DNA of 64,000 bases from Leptobrachium leishanense. Taxonomy: Eukaryota > Chordata > Amphibia > Anura > Megophryidae. The notes under the pieces are model-generated. The model did no database searches. It was not told the DNA's origin and was given only the letters and a program-made list of their open reading frames with translations. The DNA is taken from contig CM019063.1 in the NCBI GenBank assembly GCA_009667805.1, positions 350,820,942 to 350,884,941 of the forward strand, given 5' to 3'. Position 1 is the first letter of the stretch. Each line of letters opens with the position of its first letter. Below, in pieces: positions 55,304 through 64,000 of this stretch. The position numbers and the translations under genes were made by a program.

Positions 55304-57595
55304 ATGGCTGCACTGAATTGCATACCTCCCGCAGAGAGGATGAGAATGAGTGGAGATTGGAGCAGCAATTGGGAATCTTTCAGAGCTGAATTTGAAGATG
55401 GCTACAAGCTTGAATGAGAAAATCTGCAGCAGTGCAGGCAGTAACTCAGAGGAGAGTGATGGACAGTGAATGCAGGTATGTGTATAAACACAATGTGAAC
55501 CTCACAGCAGAGCAGCAAGAAAATGTTACAGCCATTCTACAAGCACTGGAAGCTTATTTCAAACCTGCTAAAAACAGAATTTATGAAAGGTATGTGTTTG
55601 GGTGCTGCAAACAAGAAGAGGGAGAATCTTTTGATAACTTTGTTACACGCCTGAGAGAAAAGGCAGCAACTTGTGAATATAGGAGCTCTCAAAAGAGGAA
55701 TTAATAAGAGACAAAATTGTTTTGGGCATAGCTAGTGAGAGCACACGCAGGCACCTCCTAAGAGAACATGACTTAACTCTAAACATAGCCATTGAAATGT
55801 GCCGTAAAGCAGAGCTCACTGACAGACGTCTGAAAGTCATGGAACAGAACAGACAGAGGACCGCCAGCATTAACATTGCAATGCAGCGTCATAACAGAAG
55901 CAAACCGAAGCAACGCCACCTGATTAGCACAAATGCTGCCAACCTTACAGCATGCAAATACTGTGGGACTGAGCATCAAAGAATTAAAGAGCTGTGTCCA
56001 GCTTATGGGAAGTCTTGTAGGTCTTGTAGAAGAACAAACCATTTTGCTAATGTTTGTCTGTCAAGTAGACGACAGCCATCGATAGGAAAATTACACACCG
56101 TGGAGAACGCATCTGCACATTTCTCCGTCCCTGAAGAGCTAAACGTGATGGACAATCAATCCAAAGAGCCCTTGACAAAACAAAGGCTGTTACAAGAATT
56201 TAGTGATGGGTTTACTGGGCCTGTAGAATCCGTACCAGGGGAAGTTCATTTCGACCTTGACTTGAGTCTCCCTCCAGTCCAGTGTGCACCACGCAATGTG
56301 CCAGTGGCGTTAGAACAGCCAGTCAAGGCGCAGCTTGACCAATATGAGGCCGATGGACACCTAGCTCCAGTGACTGATCCAACTGACTGGATAAGTAACA
56401 TGGTTATTGTAAAGAAGCCTGATAAGCTAAGAATATGCATAGATCCCAAATTCTTGAATCTGGCACTGAGGCAATCTCACTACATCATGCCAACGCTCGA
56501 GGATGTTTTGTACAAGCTGCCTAAAGCATCTGTTCATGCTTGTTGATGCTCGGGATGCATTTTTACAGTGTAAACTGGATACTGCAAGTAGTTACATGAC
56601 AACCTTCTGGACTCCTTGGGGCAGGAAAAGATGGCTCAAATTGCCTTTTGGAGTATCAGTTGCACCAGAGGTGTATCAACGTAAACAACATGAACTATTG
56701 ACTGGACTCAGAGGTGTTGAACCAATAGCTGATGACATCGTTGTGGTTGGCTGTGGAGATACAGATGAGGAAGCAGAGCAAGATCATGATGGCAAACTGC
56801 TGGAACTGATGAATCATTATAGGCAGGTAAAATTAAGACTTGGCATAAAAGAGCTGCAATTCAAGGTCAAAGAGGTCCGCTTCCACGGACACATCCTATC
56901 CTGGGAGGGTTTGAAGGCTGACCCAGACAAAGCCATACTGGATATGCCACAGCCGGAAAATGTTAAATCCCTGCAGCGCTTCATTGGACTTGTTACCTAC
57001 CGGGCAAAATTCCTACCTCACCTCTCAGAGGTCTGCGGGCCGTTGAGAAGGCTTCTGGACAAGGATGCTGTTTGGCATTGGCTTCCTAAGCATGATAATG
57101 CAGTGCAGGACATCAAACGTTTGGTCACAGATACACTTCTCCTGAAGTACTATGACGTTACTACTCCTGTAACTATTCAAAGTGATGCAAGCAAAACTGG
57201 ACTCGGTGTTGCCTATTGCAAGCTGGCCAGCCTATCGCTTTTGCTTCAAGGGCACTGACTCTTACTGAACAAAACTATGCTCAAATAGAAAAGGAATGTC
57301 TGAGTTTGCCTGCCAGCGCTTTCACCACTACCTCTATGGCCGCGATGAGATCACGGCAGAAACTGACCATAAGCCTTTAATTTCTATTTTCAAGAAACCT
57401 CTTTTGTGTGCTCCCAAACGGCTACAGAGCATGTTGCTCACACTACAAAACTATTGCCTAAATGTTGTCTACAAGCCTGGACCAGAAATGTATATTAGTG
57501 ACACTCTTAGTAGAGCTACAGCAGCTGGAGGTGCACCCGACTATGCAAAACACACAGTTTGCAATGTTCAACAGGACCTGGATGTCCTGTCATAG
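55304..57595 (+). pseudogene. Gypsy C gag, zinc knuckle, RT and RNase H, broken
   Basis: Gag begins at 55304 (MAALNCIPPAERMRMSGDWS) and continues after a stop as QEEGESFDNFVTRLREKAAT. Zinc-knuckle cysteines follow near 55960 (CKYCGTEHQRIKELCPAYGK, SCRSCRRTNHFANVC). Protease is not recognisable: gag passes almost directly into RT (SVPGEVHFDLDLSLPPVQCA, IVKKPDKLRICIDPKFLNLA), indicating a deletion near 56080. A frameshift at 56525 precedes FMLVDARDAFLQCKLD (first catalytic Asp, here LVDARDAF), LPFGVSVAPEVYQRK and IADDIVVV (catalytic DD). RNase H: TIQSDASKTGLGV, then TAETDHKPLISIF and ISDTLSRA. Further breaks at 57240-57300. Confidence 0.9.
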
Positions 57596-57604
57596 ATTAA
57601 TCAT

Positions 57605-60545
57605 TCAGACTATTTGAACGTCACGGACCAGTGCTAACTCCCTCTGACACGGCCTCCGTTGCTGCTCTCTCACATGGCGGTCTACACTTGAGCCATACCC
57701 CCAGACCGGGTGAGAGAAATGGTGGCGGGGTCGGACTCCTGCGCTCTCCCACCTGCACCTACCAGCATCTCCCTCCACCCCCATTCCTCTCCTTCTCCTC
57801 CTTCGAGACACACTGCATCCGCCTGTTCTCTCCTCTGGCTCTCAGGGTGGCAGTCATCTACTGCCCACCGGGACCAACCTCCCAGTTCTTTGACCACTTT
57901 GCTACCTGGCTTTCTCACTTCCTGTCTTCTAATCTTCCATGCCTAATTCTCGGGGACTTCAACATTCCCATTGACGATCCTTCCGCCCCTGCTGCCTCCA
58001 AACTTCTTTCACTCACGTCCTCCCTTGGACTCACACAATCCTCCCTCCTCCCTACCCACCGCAATGGTCACGCTATTGACCTTGTCTTTTCCAACCTCTG
58101 CTCCATTTCTGAGTTCAAATGTCACCCTTTCCCCATCTCTGACCACCACCTTCTCTCTTTCAACCTATCTGGACTTCCTAAACACCCTGCTCCCCCACCC
58201 CGCACACACACTCACAGAAATCTACATGCTGTGGACCCCCATCAATTCTGCAACCTACTTCACCACCTCCCTCATACCTCATCCTTCACCTGCCCTGATG
58301 CTGCCACTAATCACTACAACACTACGCTTATCTCTGCTCTAGACACTCTTGCTCCTCTTCGACTCTGTAAGCCCCACGCCGCCAGCTTCAGCCCTGGCAC
58401 ACCCTCCAGACTCGCTACCTGCAAAGATGTTCCCGCACCGCAGAGCGTGCCTGGAGGAAATCCCGCTCTGAAGCTGATTTTGTTCACTTCAAGTTTATTC
58501 TCCGGTCATACACCTCTGCCCTCCACTTGGCCAAACAATCCTTCTTCTCATCTCTTATATCTACGCTGTCCTCCAACCCTAAACGGCTCTGGTCCACCTT
58601 CAACACCCTCCTCTACCCACCTGCACCTCCCCCCACAGCTGCCTTCAGCGCTCAAGACCTGGCAGACTACTTCCTCAGTAAAACTTTAACTATCAGAAGA
58701 AACATCCCAACATAAGATAGTTATCTGCCACCTCCACTCCCACAGGTCCCCTCTGCCACCCTCTGCCGCTTCCTCCCAGCCACTGAGGAGGAAGTCAATT
58801 CCTTATTGTCCTCCTCACATCTCACCACGTGCCCGCTCGACCCCATTCCCTCACATATAATTCCTCCCCTCTCCTCCTCCCTCACCCCTGCTATCACACA
58901 CATCTTCAGCCTATCTCTCTCCACTGGCTCCTTTCCATCCGCCTTCAAACACGCGCTAGTTACCCCTTTACTAAAGAAACCATCCCTAGATCCCAACTCT
59001 CCATCCAACTACCGCCCTGTATCCCTGCTTCCCTTCACATCAAAGCTCTTAGAAAAACTAGTCTTCAACCGCCTCTCCCTCTCCTGTCCTCCAATTCCCT
59101 ACTTGACCCCCTGCAATCTGGCTTCCGTCCCCTACACTCAACTGAAACTGCCCTCACCAAAGTCACCAACGACCTCCTAACTGCTAAAAAACACGGCCAC
59201 TATTCTATTCTCATCCTGCTTGACCTCTCGGCTGCTTTTGACACTGTTGACCACCCCCTCCTTCTACAGACCCTCAACTCTCTGGGTCTCGGTGACACTG
59301 CACTTGCTTAGGTTGACTCCTATTTATCCAACAGGTCCTTCTGTGTGTCCTTTGCTGGTAACTCCTCCTCCTCATTGCCTCTATCTGTTGGTGTACCTCA
59401 AGGCTCTGTCCTTGGTCCCCTGCTCTTTTCCATCTACACCTCCTCCCTGGGCAAAATCATCAACAGCTTTGGCTTTAATTACCACCTCTACGCTGATGAC
59501 ACTCAGATCTACCTCTCTACCCCTGATCTCTCTCCCCCTGTCCTTTCAAAAGTCAGTGACTGTTTATCTGGCATCTCCTCCTGGATGGCTCCCACCACCT
59601 AAAGATCAACATGTCAAAGACTGAACTCCTACTTATTCCTCCCTCCAATGCCTCCCCGCCTCCTGACTTCTCTATCACGGTGGAGGGTATCACCATCTCC
59701 CCATCAAACCAAGTTCGCTGTCTTGGAGTTACACTGGACTCTGCTCTTTCCTTCATCCCCACATCAAGTCTCTTTCCTCCTCCTGCCGATACCAACTGCG
59801 TAATATTTCCAGAATTCGGCCATTTCTTACCGCTGTCACCACAAAACAACTCATACACGCCCTGGTAATCTCCCGACTCGACTATTGCAATAATCTCTTA
59901 TCTGGCCTCCCTCTGTCCGCCTCTCCCCCTACAATCCATCCTGAACGCCTCCGCCAGGCTAATTCACCTCACCCACCGCTCTGTCTCTGCCGCTCCCCTC
60001 TGCAAGTCCCTTCACTGGCTCCCCATCCACTTCAGAATTAAGTTCAAAATCCTTATCCTTACCTACAAAACCCTCACTAACTCAGCTCCCCACTACCTGT
60101 CCTCACTAATCACCAAATACACCCCAGCCTGCTCCCTAAGGTCAAACAGTGACCTGCGCCTAGCTTCTCCCCGCATCACCTCTTCCATGATAGACTGCAG
60201 GATTTCTCACGCGCAGCCCCCACTCTCTGGAACACTCTCCCTCATACTGTCAGACTTTCCCCTAACTTCTCTTCCTTCAAACGCTCCCTTAAAACATTCC
60301 TATTTAGGGAAGCCTACCACCCAACTCACTGACGCAACCATCAATGACTCTCACCTTACAGTCCTCTCCTCCCAATTCCAACCCCAACCCTCCAGATTGT
60401 GAGTTCCTACGGGAATAGGCCCTCATCTCTCCTCCTACTGTTTGTCAAATGTTGTTCAATGTATTGTAACCCTGTCTATACTGTATTTATTGTACAGCGC
60501 TGCGGAATATGCTGGCGCTTTATAAATAAAGAATAATAATAATAA
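57605..60545 (+). mobile_element. L2 LINE, long 5'-truncated copy
   Basis: It starts within the endonuclease and runs through RT to a 3' UTR ending GGCGCTTTATAAATAAAG plus (AAT)n at 60545. It is inserted in Gypsy C between RNase H and integrase. The other L2 fragments in the window (38311-38840, 44366-44502) match its 3' end closely. Confidence 0.93.
57612..60340 (+). pseudogene. L2 ORF2 (endonuclease, RT), broken
   Basis: Endonuclease motifs: AALSHGGLHLSHTPRPG, VAVIYCPPGPTSQFFDHF, LPCLILGDFNIPIDDP (catalytic GDFN), and PISDHHLLSF. The frame is lost near 58390. [22 protein letters not shown] at ~59005, [20 protein letters not shown] (catalytic Asp), [38 protein letters not shown] (YADD, catalytic) near 59490, then [18 protein letters not shown] and VISRLDYCNNLLSGLPLS segments in other frames, and DFSRAAPTLWNTLPHTVRLS at the C-terminus. 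There are frame changes near 58690, 59180, 59310, 59600 and 59770. Confidence 0.9.
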
Positions 60546-60996
60546 AGGGATTGCTTCAGATAAAACAGCACACTGAAACTGATGAGAGTTTGCAAGCTCT
60601 TAAATATGTTGTTCTGGATGGTTGGCCTTATTCCAAGGAGGAGGTGCCATTAACTGTGAGAGAATATTGGACTTTTAGAGATGAAGTCGGCATTCAGGAT
60701 GGCATACTATACAAGGGGCCGAGGGCCATCATTCCTAAATCTTTAAGATCAGAGATGCTGACATGTATTCATGCCAGTCACATTGTTGGAGAAGCATGCT
60801 ATAGGCAAGCACGAGATACCCTATACTGGCCCAACATGCAGAATGAGATTAAAGACTTTGTTAGCCATTGCTCGGCATGCACTGAATATGCACAGGCACA
60901 ACAGAAAGAACCCATGATGTCGCATGTGCTGCCCACCCGGCCTTAGCAAATTGTATGCATGGACTTATTGAATTATGCGCGGCAAGATTTTCTACT

Positions 60997-61351
60997 CAGG
61001 ATCCTCAGCCCCCCCCCTTTCTCTCACTATAAGTTTAAAGGGTCATCCAGACGTGGACCCCTTGCTTGATGTGACTAGAGGGGTGTCAGCTATACCCTCC
61101 TGACGAGGCCTAACAAGGCCGAAACAATTGTCGGGGGTTGCTGCACCTCTCGTGCAGGGATGATGTCCTTGGCAGTCAGTACTGGCCACCCTCATTGGGT
61201 GAGAGCAGACTGATTTGCATATGGAGCATTTATCCTTGTAATGGCAGAAGCAAGCTAAAACCTTGTGAGACCTGAGCGGGCACTCACCGTAGAGCAGGCC
61301 ACTAGTGCTGTTGCTCGTCCTCAGGATCCTCACACCCCCCCCTTTCTCTCA
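60997..61351 (+). mobile_element. Hammerhead-ribozyme retroelement (retrozyme-like), 355 bp
   Basis: It is flanked by CAAGATTTTCTACT (60983-60996, 61352-61365). It has 30-base direct terminal repeats starting CAGGATCCTCA, followed by a C-run and TTTCTCTCA (60997-61026 and 61322-61351, two mismatches). The repeat spacing gives a 325-base monomer, so the insertion is about 1.1 monomers. It carries one well-formed type I hammerhead (61077-61150). There is no ORF and no poly(A) tail. Known metazoan and plant retrozymes and newt satellite 2 share these features (hammerhead, ~150-400-base monomers, spread through circular RNA). The name is my inference by architecture. Confidence 0.8.
61077..61150 (+). 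ncRNA. Type I hammerhead ribozyme
   Basis: All conserved core positions are present: CTGACGA (61100-61106), GAAA (61121-61124) and the cleavage triplet GTC (61130-61132, cut after C61132). Stem II is GGCC/GGCC around TAACAA. Stem III is minimal, CAATTG within the palindrome ACAATTGT. Stem I pairs ACCCTC (61094-61099) with GGGGGT (61133-61138), then across a TAT/T internal loop CAGC with GCTG (61140-61143), then AGAGG..TG with CACCTCT (61144-61150). Helix I is the open one, hence type I. The palindromic, very short stem III suggests it works best as a dimer, as in Penelope-type and newt hammerheads. Confidence 0.88.
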
Positions 61352-61855
61352 CAAGATTTTCTACTAATTGTTGATCACTATTCTGACTTTTGGGAGATTG
61401 AGCTACTTCCTGACCTGTCTGCTGATACTACAATTAGGCGTTGTAAAGTACAGTTTGCACATTATGGCCAGCCAGATAGGGTAATCTCAGATAACAGACC
61501 TCAATTCGCATGTGAGCAATTCAGGCGGTTCTCTTCAGATTGGGGATTTGAGCATGTTACCTCATCGCCTCGGCACCCGCAAGCAAATGGCAAAGCGGAA
61601 TCGGCCATCAATATCGTGAAGAATATTTGTAAGAAGGCCAAGTATGATGGTACTGAACCGTGGAAAGCCATTCTACATTGGAGGAACACCCCATCCAAAT
61701 GCATGGAAAGTAGTCCTGCACAGTGCTTAATGTCAAGGAGACTGAAAACTTCATTGCCTGTCGCCAACAAATTACTTGAACCTTGTGTGGTTACAGGTGT
61801 TCTAGAGAAACTGCGGAGGAGGAAACAGATCGGCAAACTGTCTTATGATGCTAAG

Positions 61856-63116
61856 CAGGGCCGGCCCAAGCCACTGTGCTGCGTGGAGCGAAGGATGAAT
61901 TGCTGCCCCCCGCCCCCATAAAAACATGGTGTGTATGACCAATGAGCATATCACAGTGCACCACAGATCACGGCCCACTGTCCCACACATCCATATACCA
62001 TCACACACACACACAAACTTCCAAATACAGACACACACACACACTTTCTCATACACACTTACATACTTCCACAGTCACATACTTGCAGTCACACACACAT
62101 AACACAGCCGGTGACGGGGAGGCGAAGAGGATTAATGACTCCACAGGGCACAGAGCTACTGTTGATTATATTTCACAGGGTGTGCCTTTAAATAGGAAGT
62201 GCCTCACCGAAGGTATGAAAGAAATTAGGAAAATGCTTGTTTTTCACCATGATTTAATAATTCAGGGAATACTGGGGGGGGTGAAAACCATAAAGCGGCA
62301 TTAAAACATGCGGCATCCCAGTCATTTCTGTAATTCCCCCGTCACACCCTGGCAGCTCCATACTAACCCCCCCCCTCAGTTTAGAATGGTAAAAATTAGA
62401 TTTATTTATTTTAGTAAAGTCACCCAAGGCCTTGCCAGGCCAGTGAAAAGCAGATCCCCCAGCTATTAACAACAAACAACAGCTCCCATAATGCTGTGTG
62501 GGCTGTAAGGGAGCTGCAGAGTGTCTTCAATCTGGGCCCGTGCAGCCCTCAATTGGCAGCTCCCTCAGGACTCTGGGATAGGGTGCCTGTCCAGGCCTTC
62601 CCTCAACCAAGACAGAGGAGCTGGCAGTGCTTTAAGGGGGCAGCAACATGTCCCTGTGAGGAGGGATGGGAGGGAGGGGAACCTCCATAACACACACGCG
62701 GAGGGGGGTACATAGTTTCCTGTATGAAATAAAGCCAGGCCTAACTCCTCAGCAGCCTCATGGTTCCCCGTGATTCATTTAAAGGCGCGCACTTGCCTAC
62801 GCCATCAGAGCCCTGCCGCGCGTGTCATGTGACAGGCTTTAAACACCGAGTTCCTTCTCACAGGCGCACTGCGCTGCAGGAGAGACCACAGCCAGGCTGC
62901 ATCACTGGTAAAACTTAAGCTGATGGCCTCCATGCCTGCTGAAAGAGCGGGTGCCGGCCCGCTGAAAGGGGCAGTCACGGCTTGGTTTTCAACGGAACAC
63001 TGTCCTGCAGCCGAGTCCTAGCTGGCGGCTTTTGAAAGAGCAGCAAAATGCTGCCACCGGACAAAGTGCTGCCTGGAGCAGCTGCTCCACCCCGCTCCAT
63101 GGACTGGCCGGCCCTG
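61856..63116. mobile_element. hAT-type non-autonomous element with CAGGGCCGGCC ends
   Basis: It begins CAGGGCCGGCCCAAGCC and ends GGCCGGCCCTG, flanked by ATGCTAAG and CTGCTAAG (61848-61855, 63117-63124; 7 of 8 match). Integrase coding of Gypsy C continues on both sides, which fixes the boundaries. No transposase is encoded. The interior holds a CA-rich microsatellite (61985-62100), a run GGGGGGGTG near 62275 and otherwise unassigned GC-rich sequence with an AATAAAG motif near 62729. Confidence 0.85.
61983..62102. repeat. Interrupted (CA)n microsatellite
   Basis: Several (CA)5-7 runs are separated by AAACTTCCAAATACAGA and similar spacers. Non-coding. Confidence 0.9.
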
Positions 63117-63124
63117 CTGCTAAG

Positions 63125-63408
63125 GACTTACCTGAACTAAGCATCGGAGAGCCAATCCATATGAAGCCGCTTCCTGGTGACAGGACTGGTTGCTGGAGAC
63201 TGGGTTCCAGTGTTCTGCGTGTTGCCCCTCGCTCATATCTTGTGGATGTAGACGGCAGTCTCTGCCGCTGCAATCGGGTGGATTTGCAAGGAGCGGAGCG
63301 ACTCCCCGTACAAGCCTATGTGCCTCCTGCACGTGATCCTCCCGAGGTGCTCAATGCCCCTAGTCCTCCTGGACCACATCCGCAAAGAGGAGAGAATACT
63401 GCTGTCCT
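63125..63408 (+). pseudogene. Gypsy C integrase C-terminal segment
   Basis: The frame resuming after the hAT MITE (DLPELSIGEPIHMKPLPGDR) is the usual post-core segment of Gypsy integrase, followed by VAPRSYLVDVDGSLCRCNRV, an SH3-like segment seen in vertebrate Gypsy integrases. It breaks off at 63408 where hAT copy 3 begins in mid-element. Confidence 0.8.
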
Positions 63409-64000
63409 TTCAGAAGGATGTGCCTCTGGTCGTCGTGGACGTGGTGCATCCTCTGCAGGGGCACGCTTGTCCTTTCTAACTGGTGCTGGCCGTCTTAAGC
63501 AGCAGCAACATACTGAGGATTTGGTGGATTGGCCTTCCAGGCCATCCTCATCCTCCGAGTCCTCTGCCAGTCAGGCTTGTAGTGCTTTACAGTCCACCTC
63601 AGCTGCCAAAGCATCTAATGCAGCCTCCATGTCCACAGCTACTCCTGCCGTAACTTCACTATCACACACGGAGGGGTCAGCTGAATTGTTTGACTACAAT
63701 GATAGTGACATGCTGCTTGAGGATGCGCAGCAACTACAGTGCTCTGATTCAATCTCTGAGGTTGAGGAAGGGAGTATAATCAACCTAGAGGAAGGGGATG
63801 CCAGTGATGACACACAAATAATTGGCACTCATGTTGCCCCAGCAGCTGCAGCATACTGCCAAGTTAGCTCCAGTGACGAGGAGATAGGGTGTGATGACAA
63901 TGATGATGAGGTCACTGACTCAACCTGGGTGCCTGATCGAACAGAGGAGCCAAGTGAGGAGGAGGAGTCGTCACAACAAACACGAGGCACAACGTCCTCT
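63409..64000 (+). mobile_element. hAT element copy 3, internal start, runs off window
   Basis: It matches 4327-4900 of copy 1 and 49715-50430 of copy 2 (without the CR1 fragment), beginning abruptly at GATGTGCCTCTGGTCGTCGTG. It encodes the N-terminal transposase region (LSFLTGAGRLKQQQHTEDLV; SAELFDYNDSDMLLEDAQQL) and the acidic stretch. The 5' TIR, promoter and first ~25 codons are missing. The coding appears open to the window end apart from a possible frame change near 63850. Confidence 0.9.

Larger units (their letters stand above)
60548..61855 (+). pseudogene. Gypsy C integrase, split by hammerhead element
   Basis: The N-terminal zinc-binding region shows CIHASHIVGEACYRQARDTL (H-x-H part) and VSHCSACTEYAQ (C-x-x-C) at 60760-60890. 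A stop at 60944 precedes CMDLLNYARQDFLL, the usual first-Asp region of the core. After the insertion the core continues: QDFLLIVDHYSDFWEIELLP, then ISDNRPQFACEQFRRFSSDW (second catalytic Asp) and HPQANGKAESAINIVKNICK (catalytic Glu). The frame from 61366 is open to 61855. The 14-base duplication CAAGATTTTCTACT flanks the insertion. The C-terminal part is displaced to 63125. Confidence 0.9.
55155..63408 (+). mobile_element. Ty3/Gypsy element C, split by L2, a hammerhead element and a hAT MITE
   Basis: Gypsy coding lies at 55300-57600, 60548-60983, 61366-61855 and 63125-63408. It proceeds in the order gag, RT, RNase H, integrase, characteristic of Ty3/Gypsy. Intervening insertions are at 57605-60545, 60997-61351 and 61856-63116. 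The 3' end is replaced by hAT copy 3 at 63409, so no 3' LTR is seen. Coding is degraded throughout. Confidence 0.9.

Noticed and set aside
58721..59008. Antisense frames across the L2 LINE
   Set aside because: They are shadows of the L2 coding strand with no independent evidence.

Overview
This window is vertebrate nuclear DNA, most likely from an amphibian (frog-like) genome. Almost all of it is nested transposable elements: CR1, L1 and L2 LINEs, Ty3/Gypsy LTR elements, hAT, Tc1/mariner, piggyBac and PIF/Harbinger DNA elements and their MITEs, a small hammerhead-ribozyme retroelement, minisatellites and interstitial telomere-like DNA. There is no bacterial or organellar gene organisation. 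The only host coding sequence I can defend is one splice-bounded exon at 27226-27430 (minus strand). It encodes a thrombospondin type-1 repeat of the ADAMTS/ADAMTSL kind, so the window is probably intronic DNA of a minus-strand gene with introns inflated by transposons.

Layout, 1-11 kb: a 3' end of a hAT element, a 52-bp minisatellite, a Tc1 element with ~220-bp TIRs and a broken transposase, a GC-rich foldback, an L1 tail, hAT copy 1 (5' half), an LTR-element remnant and mostly unassigned sequence. 11-27 kb: one CR1 LINE split by three later insertions. These are a 6.2-kb piggyBac element (itself carrying two ~385-bp tandem arrays, telomere-like repeats and a chain of ten palindromes), a Harbinger-type MITE and a 5.7-kb L1. 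27-33 kb: the ADAMTS-like exon, then a minus-strand gag-only LTR element split by a CR1 that is in turn split by a Tc1 element with a long DD34E transposase ORF.

33-48.5 kb: a minus-strand Gypsy element (called Gypsy B here). Its 5' LTR is split by a 7.8-kb L1, which itself carries L2, CR1, hAT and MITE insertions. Its gag is split by 4 kb of older LTR, LINE and mini-L1 DNA. The LTR at its 3' side is in the wrong orientation. 48.7-53.8 kb: hAT copy 2, complete from TIR to TIR with a perfect 8-bp target duplication, inserted in a Gypsy-like C-terminal coding segment. 54-63.4 kb: a plus-strand Gypsy element (Gypsy C) split by an L2 LINE, a 355-bp hammerhead element and a hAT MITE. 63.4-64 kb: hAT copy 3 running off the window.

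Every autonomous element carries frameshifts, stops, deletions or insertions; the longest intact frame with a recognisable catalytic triad is the Tc1 transposase at 30984-31820. The most interesting objects are the 325-bp-unit hammerhead element (60997-61351), a second decayed hammerhead (54626-54679), the mismatched LTR orientation of Gypsy B with a 63-bp inverted block inside the LTR, the satellite/telomere/palindrome content of the piggyBac element, and an internally deleted L1 that keeps a clean 165-codon ORF. Boundaries supported by target-site duplications are reliable to a few bases; other limits are approximate because no alignment could be run.
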